NCBI GenBank assembly: GCA_947499305.1
Contig: CANMNN010000017.1
Coordinates: forward strand, 25,134 to 89,133
From: an uncultured Arenicella sp.
GTDB taxonomy: Bacteria; Pseudomonadota; Gammaproteobacteria; Arenicellales; Arenicellaceae
Length of the DNA stretch: 64,000 nt
Direction of reading: 5' to 3'
Part shown: positions 18,595 to 28,200 of the stretch, one piece after another
How the letters are laid out: each line of letters starts with the position of its first letter
Position numbering within the stretch: the first letter of the stretch is position 1
Notes under the pieces: generated by a model
The model's input: only the letters and a program-made list of their open reading frames with translations
What the model was told of the DNA's origin: nothing
Databases searched by the model: none
Made by a program: the position numbers and the translations under genes

Positions 18595-21294
18595 TTAGAA
18601 GCTAATCACCTGACCCGCATCGGAATTCGGGTTTCGGTCTAGTGCTTGGCAAATCTGTTTGTTTAACTGCTCGAGGACATTGGGGTCTACCACCGCGCTG
18701 TGATCACCGTGGCGAATCAAAAATACGTCTTCAGCTCGTTCTCCAAAAGTAGCGATTCGCGCACTCAATAGAATCAAATTGTGCTTTTTTAGAACCAAGG
18801 CTACGTTGTGTAAAAAGCCGGGTTGATTTTGTGCGATTACTTCCATGGTGGTGTAGCTATCATGATTAAAATGGAAGTTTACTTTCGGTTTAATCGGGAA
18901 GTGTTTGAGCGCACGCGATGCAGTGTTTCGCGAAATTGCTTTCTCGTCTTTCAGGCTAAGTATCAACGTGCGCAGTCGCTGTTCTAGAAATTGCATATAG
19001 TCAGCTTTAGTGGCGTCGTCTTGCTCAGGGACTACTGCATTAAACGAATACAACGCGAATCCATTAGAGCTCAAGTGTAGACGGGCTTCGATGATGTCGA
19101 GCTCGAGTTGATCAAATGAGCCTGTAACTTGAGTGAGTAGGCGATTTGTTTCCGGGGCATAAACAAAAAACATATTTGCTTCTAGGCGCTCGCTGTAGCG
19201 AACTGATACCACCGGCATTGCAATGGCTTTGACGTCAATTAAACTGCTCGCATGCCATGCAATATAGTACGGCTCATTTCGAATGAAATAGTCGCTGTGC
19301 AGCGTGTCCCAGAATTGTTGGATATGTTGTTTGTCGACATTTTTTTCGCCGAACTGATCGATGATAAGTTCCATAGCGAGCTGTTGGTCATCTTCAACAT
19401 GCTCCTTCTCGTAGATTGGTTTTGCTAAGCCTTGGCGCAAAGCTTTTGAGGTGGCCTCATAGAGTTCAAGTAAGAGTTGGCCTTTCCATGCGTTCCATAC
19501 TTTGGGGCTAGTACCGCGAATGTCAGCCAGAGTCAGCAAATAAAGGTTATTCAAATGCTCTTGATCACCTACAATCTTTGCGAATTCCTTGATGACATCT
19601 GGGTCTGAGATATCTCGACGCTGTGAAAAGTGAGACATCATCAGATGACTTAGAACCAACCAACCTACTAATCGTGCGTCGTATTCGCTCATGCCGTGTT
19701 CGATGCAAAATTCATATGCATCTGACTCGCCTAGCACTGAATGATCTCCACCGCGCCCTTTGGCGATGTCGTGGAACAAAGCGCCGAGAAAGAGGCGTTC
19801 AGGCTTGTGCAGGTCTGACAATATTTCACTAGCTAACGGAAACTCATCGGGATACTTGCGTAAACGAGTTAAATTTTCGAGTACTTTGAGCGTGTGACCA
19901 TCAACGGTATATACGTGAAATAAGTCGTGCTGCATCTGACCAACAATGGCGCCAAATGTGGGGATATAAGCACCTAGTAAGCCATACGCATTCATTCTAG
20001 AAAGCGCGTTCGTAAGCGTGATACCGTCGTGTTTAAACAGGCTTAAAAACAGCTTTTGGGTACTCGTGTCGGAGCGAAATTGGTTGTTTACAAGGCTTAG
20101 GTTTGCTCTGATTGAGCGGATCGTATCCGGGTGAATACCGGTAATTTTATGCTCTTGCATTAGCGTAAAAAGCTTAATCATCGCTCGCGGCTCACGAGTA
20201 AAAACATGCTCGTCGCGCTGCTCGATCATTTTGTTTTTCACGACAAAGTGATCATCTATTTTTTTGCTCGAACTAAGGCTAAAACGCTTTGAATTATTGA
20301 CCCGATAGCTGGCTAGCAATACTTCGTTGAGGTAGATAACGTCTTTCGCAGTGCGATAGTAGCGTTTCATCAATTGTTCTACCGCAAGGTGTGCTTTGGT
20401 GCCTACGTACCCAAATTCTTCTGCAAGTTGACGTTGTGCGTCAAACAATAGGCGATCTTCGTGGCGATTTGTTATTAGGTGTAGGCCGGTGCGCATTTTC
20501 CAAAGGATATTGCGGGCCCTGATCAGCAGTCGATATTCATCGTCATTGATCAAGCCTTGATCGTTCATTTGCTTATAGGTACGGACGCCATGATGGCGGT
20601 TATAGACCCACAAAATCATCTGCAAATCACGAAGACCGCCTGGACTCTCTTTTAAATTAGGTTCTAGCGAGTAGGCCGTATCTTGGTATTGAGCATGTCG
20701 CTTGTCTTGTTCCTCGAGCTTTCCAATGGAGTATTTCTCAGGCGCCCAACTTCTTGGCGCGCGAATTTTTTCGTTAAGCCTTACAAAAAGTGATTCGTCG
20801 CCAGCTAAATGTCGAGCTTCGAGCAAGTTGGTGATGATTGTTAAGTCTGCTTTGGCTTCTTTGACGCAATCTTTAAGGGAGCGAACACTATGACCGACCT
20901 CGAGTCCAATATCCCATAAAAAGCGTAGAAAATTTTCAACTAGATCTTTAGCTTGATCGTATTGTTCGTCGGCTAAAAGCAGCAAAAGATCTACGTCGGA
21001 GTAGGGGTGCAATTCGCCACGCCCATAACCTCCAACGGCCACCAACTCTATTTGGCCGTCGAATTGATGGTGGCGAAGGTGATGCTCCCACGCAATGATC
21101 ACTAACCTGTCGACCATCCAAGTGTATTTACTAATTAAATCGGCAGCCGACACGCCATTATTTTGATGCTCTTTAAGCTGGGCTAAGCCTTGCTTAATGG
21201 TGTTTTTAAAAGGAGCTATAGGCAGCGCTATTGAACCACCTAAGGACTTTTTGAATACACTTGGATTAAGAAGTTTGCTTTTTGCGAAATGCAT
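18595..21294 (-). CDS. glnD: Bifunctional uridylyltransferase/uridylyl-removing enzyme for PII
   Basis: Nitrogen sensor that adds UMP to PII proteins at low glutamine and removes it at high glutamine. Domains in order: nucleotidyltransferase with GGYGRGELHPYSDVD (GG 88-89; D100 and D102 bind metal), an HD hydrolase domain with HDIAKGRGGDHS near residues 505-515, and two C-terminal ACT domains that sense glutamine (the last containing QNQPGFLHNVALVLKKHNL). The length of 899 residues is full. It sits between map and dapD as in many gammaproteobacteria. Confidence 0.96.
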   Translation of the reverse strand: MHFAKSKLLNPSVFKKSLGGSIALPIAPFKNTIKQGLAQLKEHQNNGVSAADLISKYTWMVDRLVIIAWEHHLRHHQFDGQIELVAVGGYGRGELHPYSDVDLLLLLADEQYDQAKDLVENFLRFLWDIGLEVGHSVRSLKDCVKEAKADLTIITNLLEARHLAGDESLFVRLNEKIRAPRSWAPEKYSIGKLEEQDKRHAQYQDTAYSLEPNLKESPGGLRDLQMILWVYNRHHGVRTYKQMNDQGLINDDEYRLLIRARNILWKMRTGLHLITNRHEDRLLFDAQRQLAEEFGYVGTKAHLAVEQLMKRYYRTAKDVIYLNEVLLASYRVNNSKRFSLSSSKKIDDHFVVKNKMIEQRDEHVFTREPRAMIKLFTLMQEHKITGIHPDTIRSIRANLSLVNNQFRSDTSTQKLFLSLFKHDGITLTNALSRMNAYGLLGAYIPTFGAIVGQMQHDLFHVYTVDGHTLKVLENLTRLRKYPDEFPLASEILSDLHKPERLFLGALFHDIAKGRGGDHSVLGESDAYEFCIEHGMSEYDARLVGWLVLSHLMMSHFSQRRDISDPDVIKEFAKIVGDQEHLNNLYLLTLADIRGTSPKVWNAWKGQLLLELYEATSKALRQGLAKPIYEKEHVEDDQQLAMELIIDQFGEKNVDKQHIQQFWDTLHSDYFIRNEPYYIAWHASSLIDVKAIAMPVVSVRYSERLEANMFFVYAPETNRLLTQVTGSFDQLELDIIEARLHLSSNGFALYSFNAVVPEQDDATKADYMQFLEQRLRTLILSLKDEKAISRNTASRALKHFPIKPKVNFHFNHDSYTTMEVIAQNQPGFLHNVALVLKKHNLILLSARIATFGERAEDVFLIRHGDHSAVVDPNVLEQLNKQICQALDRNPNSDAGQVISF

Positions 21295-21374
21295 AGTCGA
21301 GACTCGCTAGTTTATCGTCGGCACAAGTTTGCTGAGCGCTTACGTTTGCTTTCTAGGGCTAATACAATTCGTGC

Positions 21375-22145
21375 TTAAGGCAAAACAGCATTCGCTGACT
21401 TTGTCAGAATTTCATATCCATTGGCGGTCACCAAAATTGTATGTTCCCATTGCGCCGATAAGGAGTGATCGCGCGTGACTACGGTCCAATCATCTGCAAG
21501 CAGTTTTGTTTCTTTGCGACCTGCATTGATCATCGGCTCGATGGTAAAGGTCATGCCTTGCTTCAGAGCCAAACCAGTTTTGGGGCGGCCGTAGTGTAAA
21601 ACCTGTGGCTCTTCATGGAAGACCCTGCCAATTCCATGTCCGCAATATTCGCGAACCACTGAGAAATTAGATGCTTCGGCGTGTTTTTGAATCGCATGGC
21701 CTATGTCACCCAATTGAACACCTGGCTTGACCATGTCAATGCCAATTAACATTGCTTCTTTGGCAACCTCTGAAACGCGTTTAGCTAGTATGCTGGGCTT
21801 ACCAACATAGTACATACGACTGTTATCACCGTGGTACCCGTCTTTAATGACGGTCACATCAATGTTGATGATATCGCCTTTTTTTAGCTTCTTGTCGCCC
21901 GGTATGCCATGACAAATCACATGATTGACCGATGTGCATATTGATTTTGGGAAACCCCGGTAATTTAACGGTGCTGGAATTGCATCTTGAACATCAACTA
22001 TGTAATTGTGGCATATTGTGTTGAGTTCGTCGGTTGTCACACCAGCAACAACGTGCTCTTCTATCATGTCCAGCACTTCACTTGCCAGTCGACCTGCGGT
22101 GCGCATTGCTTCGATTTCAGAGCCAGTTTTTATACTTACGGTCAT
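21375..22145 (-). CDS. map: Methionine aminopeptidase, type I
   Basis: Removes the N-terminal methionine of nascent proteins. The pita-bread fold motifs are visible: HGIPGD, DINIDVTVIKDGYHGDNSRMY (two metal aspartates), CGHGIGRVFHEEPQV (His ligand), FTIEPMIN (Glu) and QWEHTILVT (last Glu). Length 256 is standard. In most relatives map is directly divergent from rpsB; here three lipid-type genes lie between them. Confidence 0.97.
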   Translation of the reverse strand: MTVSIKTGSEIEAMRTAGRLASEVLDMIEEHVVAGVTTDELNTICHNYIVDVQDAIPAPLNYRGFPKSICTSVNHVICHGIPGDKKLKKGDIINIDVTVIKDGYHGDNSRMYYVGKPSILAKRVSEVAKEAMLIGIDMVKPGVQLGDIGHAIQKHAEASNFSVVREYCGHGIGRVFHEEPQVLHYGRPKTGLALKQGMTFTIEPMINAGRKETKLLADDWTVVTRDHSLSAQWEHTILVTANGYEILTKSANAVLP

Positions 22146-22377
22146 TGCTTACTTTCTATGGTTTAGATTACGGTTGATGCGTTATTGAAAGGTCTTTTTT
22201 CGCATTTTTTGCTATCTGATAGTGTACCAAAGCATTTGTCAAAAAGGACAATCTGTGCGGGCTTTAGCGCGAACTTTTGATGGCATAGGGTCATATTTCA
22301 CTAAAATTTATCGTATTCGAATCAAATCAAGGCTAAGCTAGTTCCATAATAAGAGTTAGTGATAGTAGGGCATAACA

Positions 22378-23154
22378 ATGGCGTTAGGATTTATTAGGCG
22401 AACACAGTTCAATTTTTGGCGACTTGCAGAGCCGCGCGCGGTTGTCGAGTGGCAAAGCTTTTATGCCGCTAGAGGTTTACTAAAAAGGCTCCCTAAAGGC
22501 GATGGACACCCTGTTATTGTTTTCCCTGGTTTCGTAAGCAGCGACAATGCCACTAGACCGTTGCGGAGCTTGTTGTCTGATCTCGGTTACGAAACTCATG
22601 GCTGGGGCTTGGGTGTGAACGTACTATTTGGTAACGAGCTTGAGTCTGAAATGGTTGCCTTGGTCAAAGAGGTAGCTGCAAAGTCGGGTAAAAAGGTTTC
22701 CCTGGTGGGCTGGAGCCTTGGTGGCTTATACGCCCGTGAAGTAGCCAAGGTTTGCTCTGACCAGGTTCGATCTGTGATCAGTATGGGGAGCCCAATTTCT
22801 GGCAAACCCGAGCATTCTCATGCGCATGGCTTGTTTAAGGCATTTAATGGGGAGCCTACCGACATTGACTATACTCGTTATTTTCAGCTTCATGAAGCTC
22901 CGCCAGTACCAACCACGTCGATTTTCTCGCATTCTGATGGCATTGTTGCCTGGGAAGGTTCTCTACAAAAAGAAACTGAGCGTGCCGAAAGTATCGTTGT
23001 TCCAGCGAGCCACTTAGGTATGGGCGTGAATCCGCTTGTGATGTATCTGCTGAGTGAACGTTTGTCTCAAGCTGAAGACAATTGGCAAAAATTTAGTACT
23101 CGAGGCTTTAAACGCCTGTTTTTCAAAAAATCTAAAGCCGCTAAAAAACTATAG
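22378..23154 (+). CDS. Lipase-like alpha/beta hydrolase
   Basis: A 258-residue serine hydrolase without signal peptide. The oxyanion loop VIVFPGFVSSD (47-56), nucleophile Ser113 in GWSLGG, Asp187 in SHSDGIV and His212 in ASHLGMG form a full triad, arranged as in triacylglycerol lipase/PGAP1-like proteins. The C-terminus is basic (GFKRLFFKKSKAAKKL). It is divergent from map and convergent with the next hydrolase. Standing next to a wax-ester synthase/DGAT, a role in storage-lipid turnover is plausible but inferred. Confidence 0.7.
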   Translation: MALGFIRRTQFNFWRLAEPRAVVEWQSFYAARGLLKRLPKGDGHPVIVFPGFVSSDNATRPLRSLLSDLGYETHGWGLGVNVLFGNELESEMVALVKEVAAKSGKKVSLVGWSLGGLYAREVAKVCSDQVRSVISMGSPISGKPEHSHAHGLFKAFNGEPTDIDYTRYFQLHEAPPVPTTSIFSHSDGIVAWEGSLQKETERAESIVVPASHLGMGVNPLVMYLLSERLSQAEDNWQKFSTRGFKRLFFKKSKAAKKL

Positions 23155-23186
23155 CGTGCTTGCGTTGTAGTTAGTTCTTGCATTGC

Positions 23187-24104
23187 TTACGCGGCCTTAT
23201 TCTTGCGAGTTGGCTTAGCCTGCTGGCAGTTCTCGTCTATTAGCTCTACAAAACGTGGTATCAATTGTTTGGGTAGGTCGTGCCCCATCCCCTCTATTAA
23301 CTCGAGTTTTGAGTTTTTTATGTTTCTGGCTGTATCGATACCGCCTTCAGCTGGCACAAGCAAATCGGCTTTACCGTGAATCACCTGAGTAGGCACTTTA
23401 ATCTTTCTGAGTAGGTGTCTGCGATCCCCGGATTTCATAATAGCGGCGACTTGATGGGTGTAACCGTTTGGTGAATATGAACGTCGAAGGCTCGCAAGAA
23501 TTCGCTCGCTAAGCTCCTCTTTTTTAGGGGGGTAGTCTGGGCTGCCAATGATGGCCCATGTCTCGAGGCTATGTTTTAAATAGGCTTTTTCATTTTTTCT
23601 ATCTGGCCTCATCAATAGTTGCTTGGCTATGCGCAAACTCGGTTGCGGGAGTTCTGGGTTACCTGACGTCGACATAATCGAGGTTAGTGACAAGCTGCGA
23701 TCCGGATACTCTGCCGCGAGTATTTGGCTGATCATACCGCCCATGGATGCGCCAACCCAGTGAGCTTTCTCGATCTCTAAAAAATCGAGAATGCCAATTG
23801 TGTCAGCTGCCATATCACGCAAGCTGTACGGGACTCGTATTGATAAACCTAGACGACTCCGCAGTATCAACTTGAACAGGTTTACAGGGCGTTTTGGTTC
23901 TATTTGCTGAGACAAGCCAATATCACGGTTATCGAAACGGATGACCCGAAAGCCGCGCTCGGCAAGGGCTTCACACATCTGTAATGGCCAAGCGATCATT
24001 TGGGTGCCAAGCCCCATTATTAAGACAATTGTCGGATCGCTAGGGCTGCCGAACTCGTCATAGGCTAGGCGTAGGCCGTTGGCCATAAGATATTTCTGGG
24101 ACAT
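23187..24104 (-). CDS. Alpha/beta hydrolase
   Basis: A 305-residue cytosolic alpha/beta hydrolase. The start LRLAYDEFGSPSDPTIVLIMGLGTQMIAW is typical of esterases of the RdmC/EstB-like group. Nucleophile Ser120 lies in GASMGG; the acid is in HGKADLLVP and the histidine in GMGHDLP. The tail is short and basic (KPTRKNKAA). It is downstream of the wax-ester synthase on the same strand with an 80-base gap, so the two may be cotranscribed. Substrate unknown; ester-lipid hydrolysis is a reasonable guess from the neighbour. Confidence 0.72.
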   Translation of the reverse strand: MSQKYLMANGLRLAYDEFGSPSDPTIVLIMGLGTQMIAWPLQMCEALAERGFRVIRFDNRDIGLSQQIEPKRPVNLFKLILRSRLGLSIRVPYSLRDMAADTIGILDFLEIEKAHWVGASMGGMISQILAAEYPDRSLSLTSIMSTSGNPELPQPSLRIAKQLLMRPDRKNEKAYLKHSLETWAIIGSPDYPPKKEELSERILASLRRSYSPNGYTHQVAAIMKSGDRRHLLRKIKVPTQVIHGKADLLVPAEGGIDTARNIKNSKLELIEGMGHDLPKQLIPRFVELIDENCQQAKPTRKNKAA

Positions 24105-24183
24105 GCTGACTACTCTTTTTTATCGTGCTCGTCGAGATGCTTACTCGAAGGCTTCGTTTTAACTGGGGCTAAGTTAAGGCTTG

Positions 24184-25734
24184 TTATTTAGTACGAGCAG
24201 TAACCTCTTTTTTAGTACTTACTTTTCTGCTCACTTTTTTCTTACTTACCTTCTTCTTCACCTTTTTTGCGGAAGCTTTTGTTTTTTTCAAGGGCTTACT
24301 TTTTTTGCTTACGCTAACTTTATCTGCGCCGGTTGCGCTCATTAAATCATTAAACGATTCACGCAGGCAATCAGCATAGAATGCTGGGTCTGGAATCATC
24401 TCGCGACAAGCATTTATGCTGATATTAAACTTACCACAGTAGCTCAAGAGCGCATGAAAAAGCCCCATGCCGTCTATCGCAGGGCCCAAGCCGAAGTTGC
24501 TTAGCATTTTTGCGCCGGTAAAATATAAAGGCACCTGTGGGCCGGGCACGTTTGTGATTACGCAGTTGTATGAAGGCTTTATGCGGTTGGCCAATGCCAT
24601 GCGGCTAGACAGTCTGGCCGCGGCTGCAGTTAGCGTAGATGGAATAAATTGAGTGTAGTCGGTCATGGTTTTTGCGCCAATCGCGTTATTCAGTTCTTTC
24701 GCCTCAGATGTGCCGGCGTTGACGGCAATTAAGCGCTCTAGCGGATCTTCAATGTCGCTACGTATGCGCACAGTTAATTGTGATACTTGGTTTCCAGCTT
24801 GGCCAAGTTGGTCTTTGGTGCGAATGTTGACAGGCGCCATTGCTACCAATGATCGCTCAGGTAATTCATTCTTTGATTTCAAATATTTACGCAGGCCGCC
24901 ACCGCATATTGCCAGGGCTACGTCGTTAACGGTCACCCCGTTTACTGCATTTTTAATGTTCTTTATGTCTTCCAATTCAAACTCAACGGCATCGAATACC
25001 CTGTGCGGTGATACGTTGGTGTTGAATCTAGTTCTAGGAATGTCGGTAACTCTCGATAGCTTCCCACGAGCCATGCCCGCGACCATTTTAGCAACGCCTG
25101 GTACGGTATTTTTCGCTACTTCGAATACCCTCAGAGGTGTTCTTATGGTGTTTATCTGCGAGCGCCAAATTAGTTCGGTATTGGTCGGGCTTCGCTCTTT
25201 CTTAATCTCTTGACCAATGTCCTTTATTCGGCAATCAGGGCTAAGATCATGTATTGCTGCGGCGACCTCAACTCCCGATGCGCCGTCAATCGCGGCATGG
25301 TGCATTTTACTCAACACCGCAAAACATCCAGGAGGGAAGCCTTCGATATTATCTAAGCCTTCGATAATATAAAATTCCCAAAGAGGTCTTGCTCTGTCTA
25401 ATGGGCGAGCGTGTAAACGAGAAGCTTGAATGCATAATTGTCGCCAATCTCCGGGTTTGGGTAGGGCGATATGTCGTATATGAAATTCAGGGTCAAATGG
25501 CCCGTTTGATTTCCAGTAAGGATGGTCGAGGCGTAAAGGCACTTCAACAAGAACATCGTTCATGGCCGCGACTCGATGGGCTCGCTTGAGTACGTTTTCC
25601 ATAATTTGCTTAAATCCGACAGCACCGCCTTCAGATGTAGAAGGATCGTAAATCGCTAAGCCGCCAATATGCATTGGGCTATTTGCGGTTTCGAGATAGA
25701 GAAAAGAGGCGTCGAGCCCAGTTAATTGCTTCAA
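24184..25734 (-). CDS. Wax-ester synthase/acyl-CoA:diacylglycerol acyltransferase
   Basis: Bifunctional WS/DGAT that esterifies fatty alcohols or diacylglycerol with acyl-CoA to form storage neutral lipid at the inner membrane. The condensation-type active site HHxxxDG is present (H145, H146, D150, G151). The chosen start is a TTG at 25734: it gives (M)KQLTGLDASFLYLET, the invariant N-terminus of this family, and GGAG stands eight bases before it. An upstream ATG at 25818 would add 28 unrelated residues. Odd feature: the last ~40 residues are a lysine/serine-rich tail (KKSKPLKKTKASAKKVKKK and onward), absent from typical members, possibly for binding lipid surfaces or nucleic acid. Confidence 0.9.
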   Translation of the reverse strand: MKQLTGLDASFLYLETANSPMHIGGLAIYDPSTSEGGAVGFKQIMENVLKRAHRVAAMNDVLVEVPLRLDHPYWKSNGPFDPEFHIRHIALPKPGDWRQLCIQASRLHARPLDRARPLWEFYIIEGLDNIEGFPPGCFAVLSKMHHAAIDGASGVEVAAAIHDLSPDCRIKDIGQEIKKERSPTNTELIWRSQINTIRTPLRVFEVAKNTVPGVAKMVAGMARGKLSRVTDIPRTRFNTNVSPHRVFDAVEFELEDIKNIKNAVNGVTVNDVALAICGGGLRKYLKSKNELPERSLVAMAPVNIRTKDQLGQAGNQVSQLTVRIRSDIEDPLERLIAVNAGTSEAKELNNAIGAKTMTDYTQFIPSTLTAAAARLSSRMALANRIKPSYNCVITNVPGPQVPLYFTGAKMLSNFGLGPAIDGMGLFHALLSYCGKFNISINACREMIPDPAFYADCLRESFNDLMSATGADKVSVSKKSKPLKKTKASAKKVKKKVSKKKVSRKVSTKKEVTARTK

Positions 25735-25860
25735 TGCAATTGCTCCGTTTTGTCTGAAATATGAGCTTAGCTTGCCATGAGCGAGCCGTGCTCGCAAATA
25801 AACCCCCGATTTAGTCAATTTTACCCTTGAATGTCGCCGTCGAAAAACACCTATAAATCT

Positions 25861-25888
25861 TTGTAAAAACTGAGCTTTATGGTATAAA
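25861..25888 (+). promoter_or_regulatory. rpsB promoter
   Basis: TTGTAA (25861-25866), 16-base spacer, TATAAA (25883-25888). The following bases CGCGCC make a GC-rich discriminator, which in ribosomal-protein promoters is associated with stringent control by ppGpp/DksA. Predicted transcription start is near 25895. Confidence 0.6.
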
Positions 25889-26106
25889 CGCGCCTCAACT
25901 TAAATCGTCCGATTGCCATTGGCAACTGCTGGGTGCTTTTTGTCGTTATAAGCTTTTGATTTTATTGAAGATGTTGAGCTAGGTTTTCTAGTCCAATTTC
26001 CATTTTCGGTGACACATGTTACTTCGATAAGTTTTCAAGCTGCGAGAAGAGGTTAGTAGTTCAGGTTTTTCGGATCAGTCTAAACCCGTACAATTTGGAG
26101 TACATT
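25889..26106 (+). promoter_or_regulatory. Long 5' leader of rpsB
   Basis: About 210 bases of untranslated RNA would precede rpsB. It holds a small hairpin (TTGCC-ATT-GGCAA, 25913-25925) and ends in the GGAG ribosome-binding site at 26097-26100. Gammaproteobacterial rpsB leaders are known to bind S2 for autoregulation; the same role here is inference, and no fold was computed. Confidence 0.4.
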
Positions 26107-27135
26107 ATGTCAGACGTTACTATGCGCCAGATGCTTGAAGCAGGCGTACACTTTGGTCACCAGACCCGCTATTGGTCACCTAAAATGCGCCCGTTTATCT
26201 TCGGTGAGCGCAATAAAATTCACATTATCAACCTTGAGCAAACTTTGCCAATGTTCAACGATGCGATGAACTACATCGGCAGTATCGTTGGCAACGGCGG
26301 AAATGTCATGATTGTTGGTACAAAACGTTCAGCTAGCAAGCTTGTTAAAGAAGCAGCGGAACGCGCAGGCGCGCCTTACGTTAACCATCGTTGGTTAGGC
26401 GGCATGTTGACTAACTTTAAAACCGTTAAAAACTCAATTCGTCGTTTGAAAGAGTTGGATACACAGTTAGTTGAAGGCACTGCGGCTCGTTTGAGCAAAA
26501 AAGAATCACTTACGCTTGATCGCGAGCGCATTAAGCTAGAGCGCAGTCTTGGCGGCATCAAGAACATGCAAGGCTTGCCAGATGCATTGTTTGTGATCGA
26601 CGTTAAATCAGAGTATATCGCGGTATCAGAAGCTAATAAGCTCGGCATCCCAGTAATTGCGGTTGTTGATACAAACTGTGTTCCAGACGGCATTGACTAC
26701 GTAATACCAGGTAATGATGACGCGATTCGCGCTATCGGCCTGTATGTTGAAGCTGCGGCTGACACAATTATCAATGCTCGTGCGGCGGCAGCTATTAAGC
26801 CTGCGGCTTCTAAAGACGAAACTAGCGAATACGTTGAAGTTGTTGAAGAGGCTGCGGTTGCAGCTGAAGAAGCGCCAGCGGCAGCTGAGGCTCCAGCGGC
26901 TGACGTTGCAGTTGAAGAAGCTCCTGTGGCGTCTGCTGACGGCGACAAATTGACTGACATCAATGGTATTGGCCCAGTGATCGAAGGCAAATTGAAAGCA
27001 CTTGGCATCACAACTTTCCAACAAATCGCAGACTTCACAGCTGAAGACGTTGAGCGTATCGACGGCGAATTGAACTTCAAAGGTCGTATCGATCGTGAAG
27101 AATGGATCTCACAAGCAAAAGCGAAAGTAGCATAA
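26107..27135 (+). CDS. rpsB: 30S ribosomal protein S2 with a C-terminal helix-hairpin-helix extension
   Basis: Residues 1-228 are a normal S2 ([53 protein letters not shown]). The start is the ATG at 26107, six bases after GGAG, not the in-frame ATG at 26095. Unusually the protein continues to 342 residues: a glutamate/alanine-rich acidic linker (~229-279) and then a compact domain [21 protein letters not shown]...FQQIADFT...[19 protein letters not shown] (280-342). That domain has the GIGP helix-hairpin-helix signature and matches the C-terminal domain appended to L21 in some alphaproteobacteria and found in NuoE-like proteins. The extension keeps the frame and codon style of the gene, so it is not a sequencing artefact by appearance. 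It is followed by tsf as usual. Confidence 0.95.
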   Translation: MSDVTMRQMLEAGVHFGHQTRYWSPKMRPFIFGERNKIHIINLEQTLPMFNDAMNYIGSIVGNGGNVMIVGTKRSASKLVKEAAERAGAPYVNHRWLGGMLTNFKTVKNSIRRLKELDTQLVEGTAARLSKKESLTLDRERIKLERSLGGIKNMQGLPDALFVIDVKSEYIAVSEANKLGIPVIAVVDTNCVPDGIDYVIPGNDDAIRAIGLYVEAAADTIINARAAAAIKPAASKDETSEYVEVVEEAAVAAEEAPAAAEAPAADVAVEEAPVASADGDKLTDINGIGPVIEGKLKALGITTFQQIADFTAEDVERIDGELNFKGRIDREEWISQAKAKVA

Positions 27136-27162
27136 ACCCTACCTCGTTTAGATTTTAGTGTC

Positions 27163-27190
27163 ATTAAAGCCTGTTTGATCAGGCTTTAAT
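27163..27190 (+). terminator. rpsB-tsf intergenic hairpin, possible partial terminator
   Basis: A perfect 11-base-pair stem, ATTAAAGCCTG with CAGGCTTTAAT, loop TTTGAT. There is no separate T run after it, so it may attenuate transcription into tsf or protect the rpsB message from 3' exonucleases. Confidence 0.55.
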
Positions 27191-27228
27191 TGCTAGCTAA
27201 CTTAAGAACTTATTTTATAGGTGATGAT

Positions 27229-28107
27229 ATGGCAATTACTGCCTCATTAGTTAAAGAACTGCGCGAACGAACTGGCGCAGGCATGATGGAATGCAAAAAG
27301 ATGTTGACCGAAACTGACGGTGACATCGATTTAGCAATTGAAGAAATGCGCAAGCGTGGCGCGGCTCAAGCTGATAAGAAAGCTGGGCGCATCGCAGCAG
27401 AAGGCACAATTGTAACGTTGGTTGATGGCTCTAAGGGTGTTGCAGTCGAAGTGAACTCCGAAACTGACTTCTCAGCTAAAGACGAATTTTTCGTAGCCTT
27501 CGCCAAGCAAGTAGCTGAAACTGTTTTGGCTAACTCGCCTGCAGACATTGACGCTTTGGCGTCTACCGCAACGGCGGCTGGTCCTACAGTTGAAGAAGCT
27601 CGTCAAGCCCTGATTCAAAAAATCGGCGAAAACATTACTGTTCGTCGTTTTCAAATTGTTGAAGCTGGTGACGGTGAAGTGGTGGGCGCGTACCAACACG
27701 GTAACAAGATTTCTGTATTGACTCGCCTAGCCGGCGGCAGTGAAGATCTTGCAAAAGACGTGGCAATGCACGTTGCAGCGAGCAAGCCAGTGTGTGTTTC
27801 GTCAGACGAAGTTCCTGCCGACCTCTTGGCCAAAGAGCGCGAAATTTATGCGGCTCAAGCGGCTGAAAGCGGTAAGCCAGCCGAAATCATGGAAAAGATG
27901 GTTGAAGGGCGAGTTCGCAAATATTTGAACGAAGTAACTCTACTTGGTCAGGCGTTCGTAAAAGATCCAGATGTCACAGTAGAAAAACTGTTGAAGTCAG
28001 CAGGCGCTGAGTGTAAGCAATTTGTTCGTTACGAAGTTGGCGAAGGAATCGAGAAGAAAGAAGATGACTTTGTAAGTGAAGTTATGGCTCAAGCCGGTAA
28101 AGCTTAA
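27229..28107 (+). CDS. tsf: Elongation factor Ts
   Basis: Nucleotide-exchange factor that recycles EF-Tu. N-terminal domain [24 protein letters not shown] and the conserved SETDF segment ([16 protein letters not shown]) are diagnostic; the core and C-terminal modules follow to residue 292. The ATG at 27229 is chosen because TAGGTGAT stands just before it and the family starts MA(I)TA; an in-frame TTG at 27190 lies in the intergenic hairpin. Second gene of the rpsB-tsf unit, closed by a strong terminator. Confidence 0.97.
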   Translation: MAITASLVKELRERTGAGMMECKKMLTETDGDIDLAIEEMRKRGAAQADKKAGRIAAEGTIVTLVDGSKGVAVEVNSETDFSAKDEFFVAFAKQVAETVLANSPADIDALASTATAAGPTVEEARQALIQKIGENITVRRFQIVEAGDGEVVGAYQHGNKISVLTRLAGGSEDLAKDVAMHVAASKPVCVSSDEVPADLLAKEREIYAAQAAESGKPAEIMEKMVEGRVRKYLNEVTLLGQAFVKDPDVTVEKLLKSAGAECKQFVRYEVGEGIEKKEDDFVSEVMAQAGKA

Positions 28108-28163
28108 GCTAATTGCTGACCGCAAATAAACCTTACTGTTAAAACGCAGAAGAGGTCAGCACT

Positions 28164-28200
28164 AAAAAATAGCCAGACATTGTGTTCTGGCTATTTTTTT
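28164..28200 (+). terminator. Terminator after rpsB-tsf
   Basis: AAAAATAGCCAGA pairs with TTCTGGCTATTTTT around a short loop, with a seven-T run. Confidence 0.88.

Noticed and set aside
24665..25213. 182-codon frame antisense to the wax-ester synthase gene
   Set aside because: It is the mirror of a well-supported gene and shows no family motifs.
26626..27164. Two long minus-strand frames across the 3' half of rpsB
   Set aside because: They arise from the repetitive Glu/Ala codons of the S2 linker read backwards (Ser/Ala-rich low complexity).
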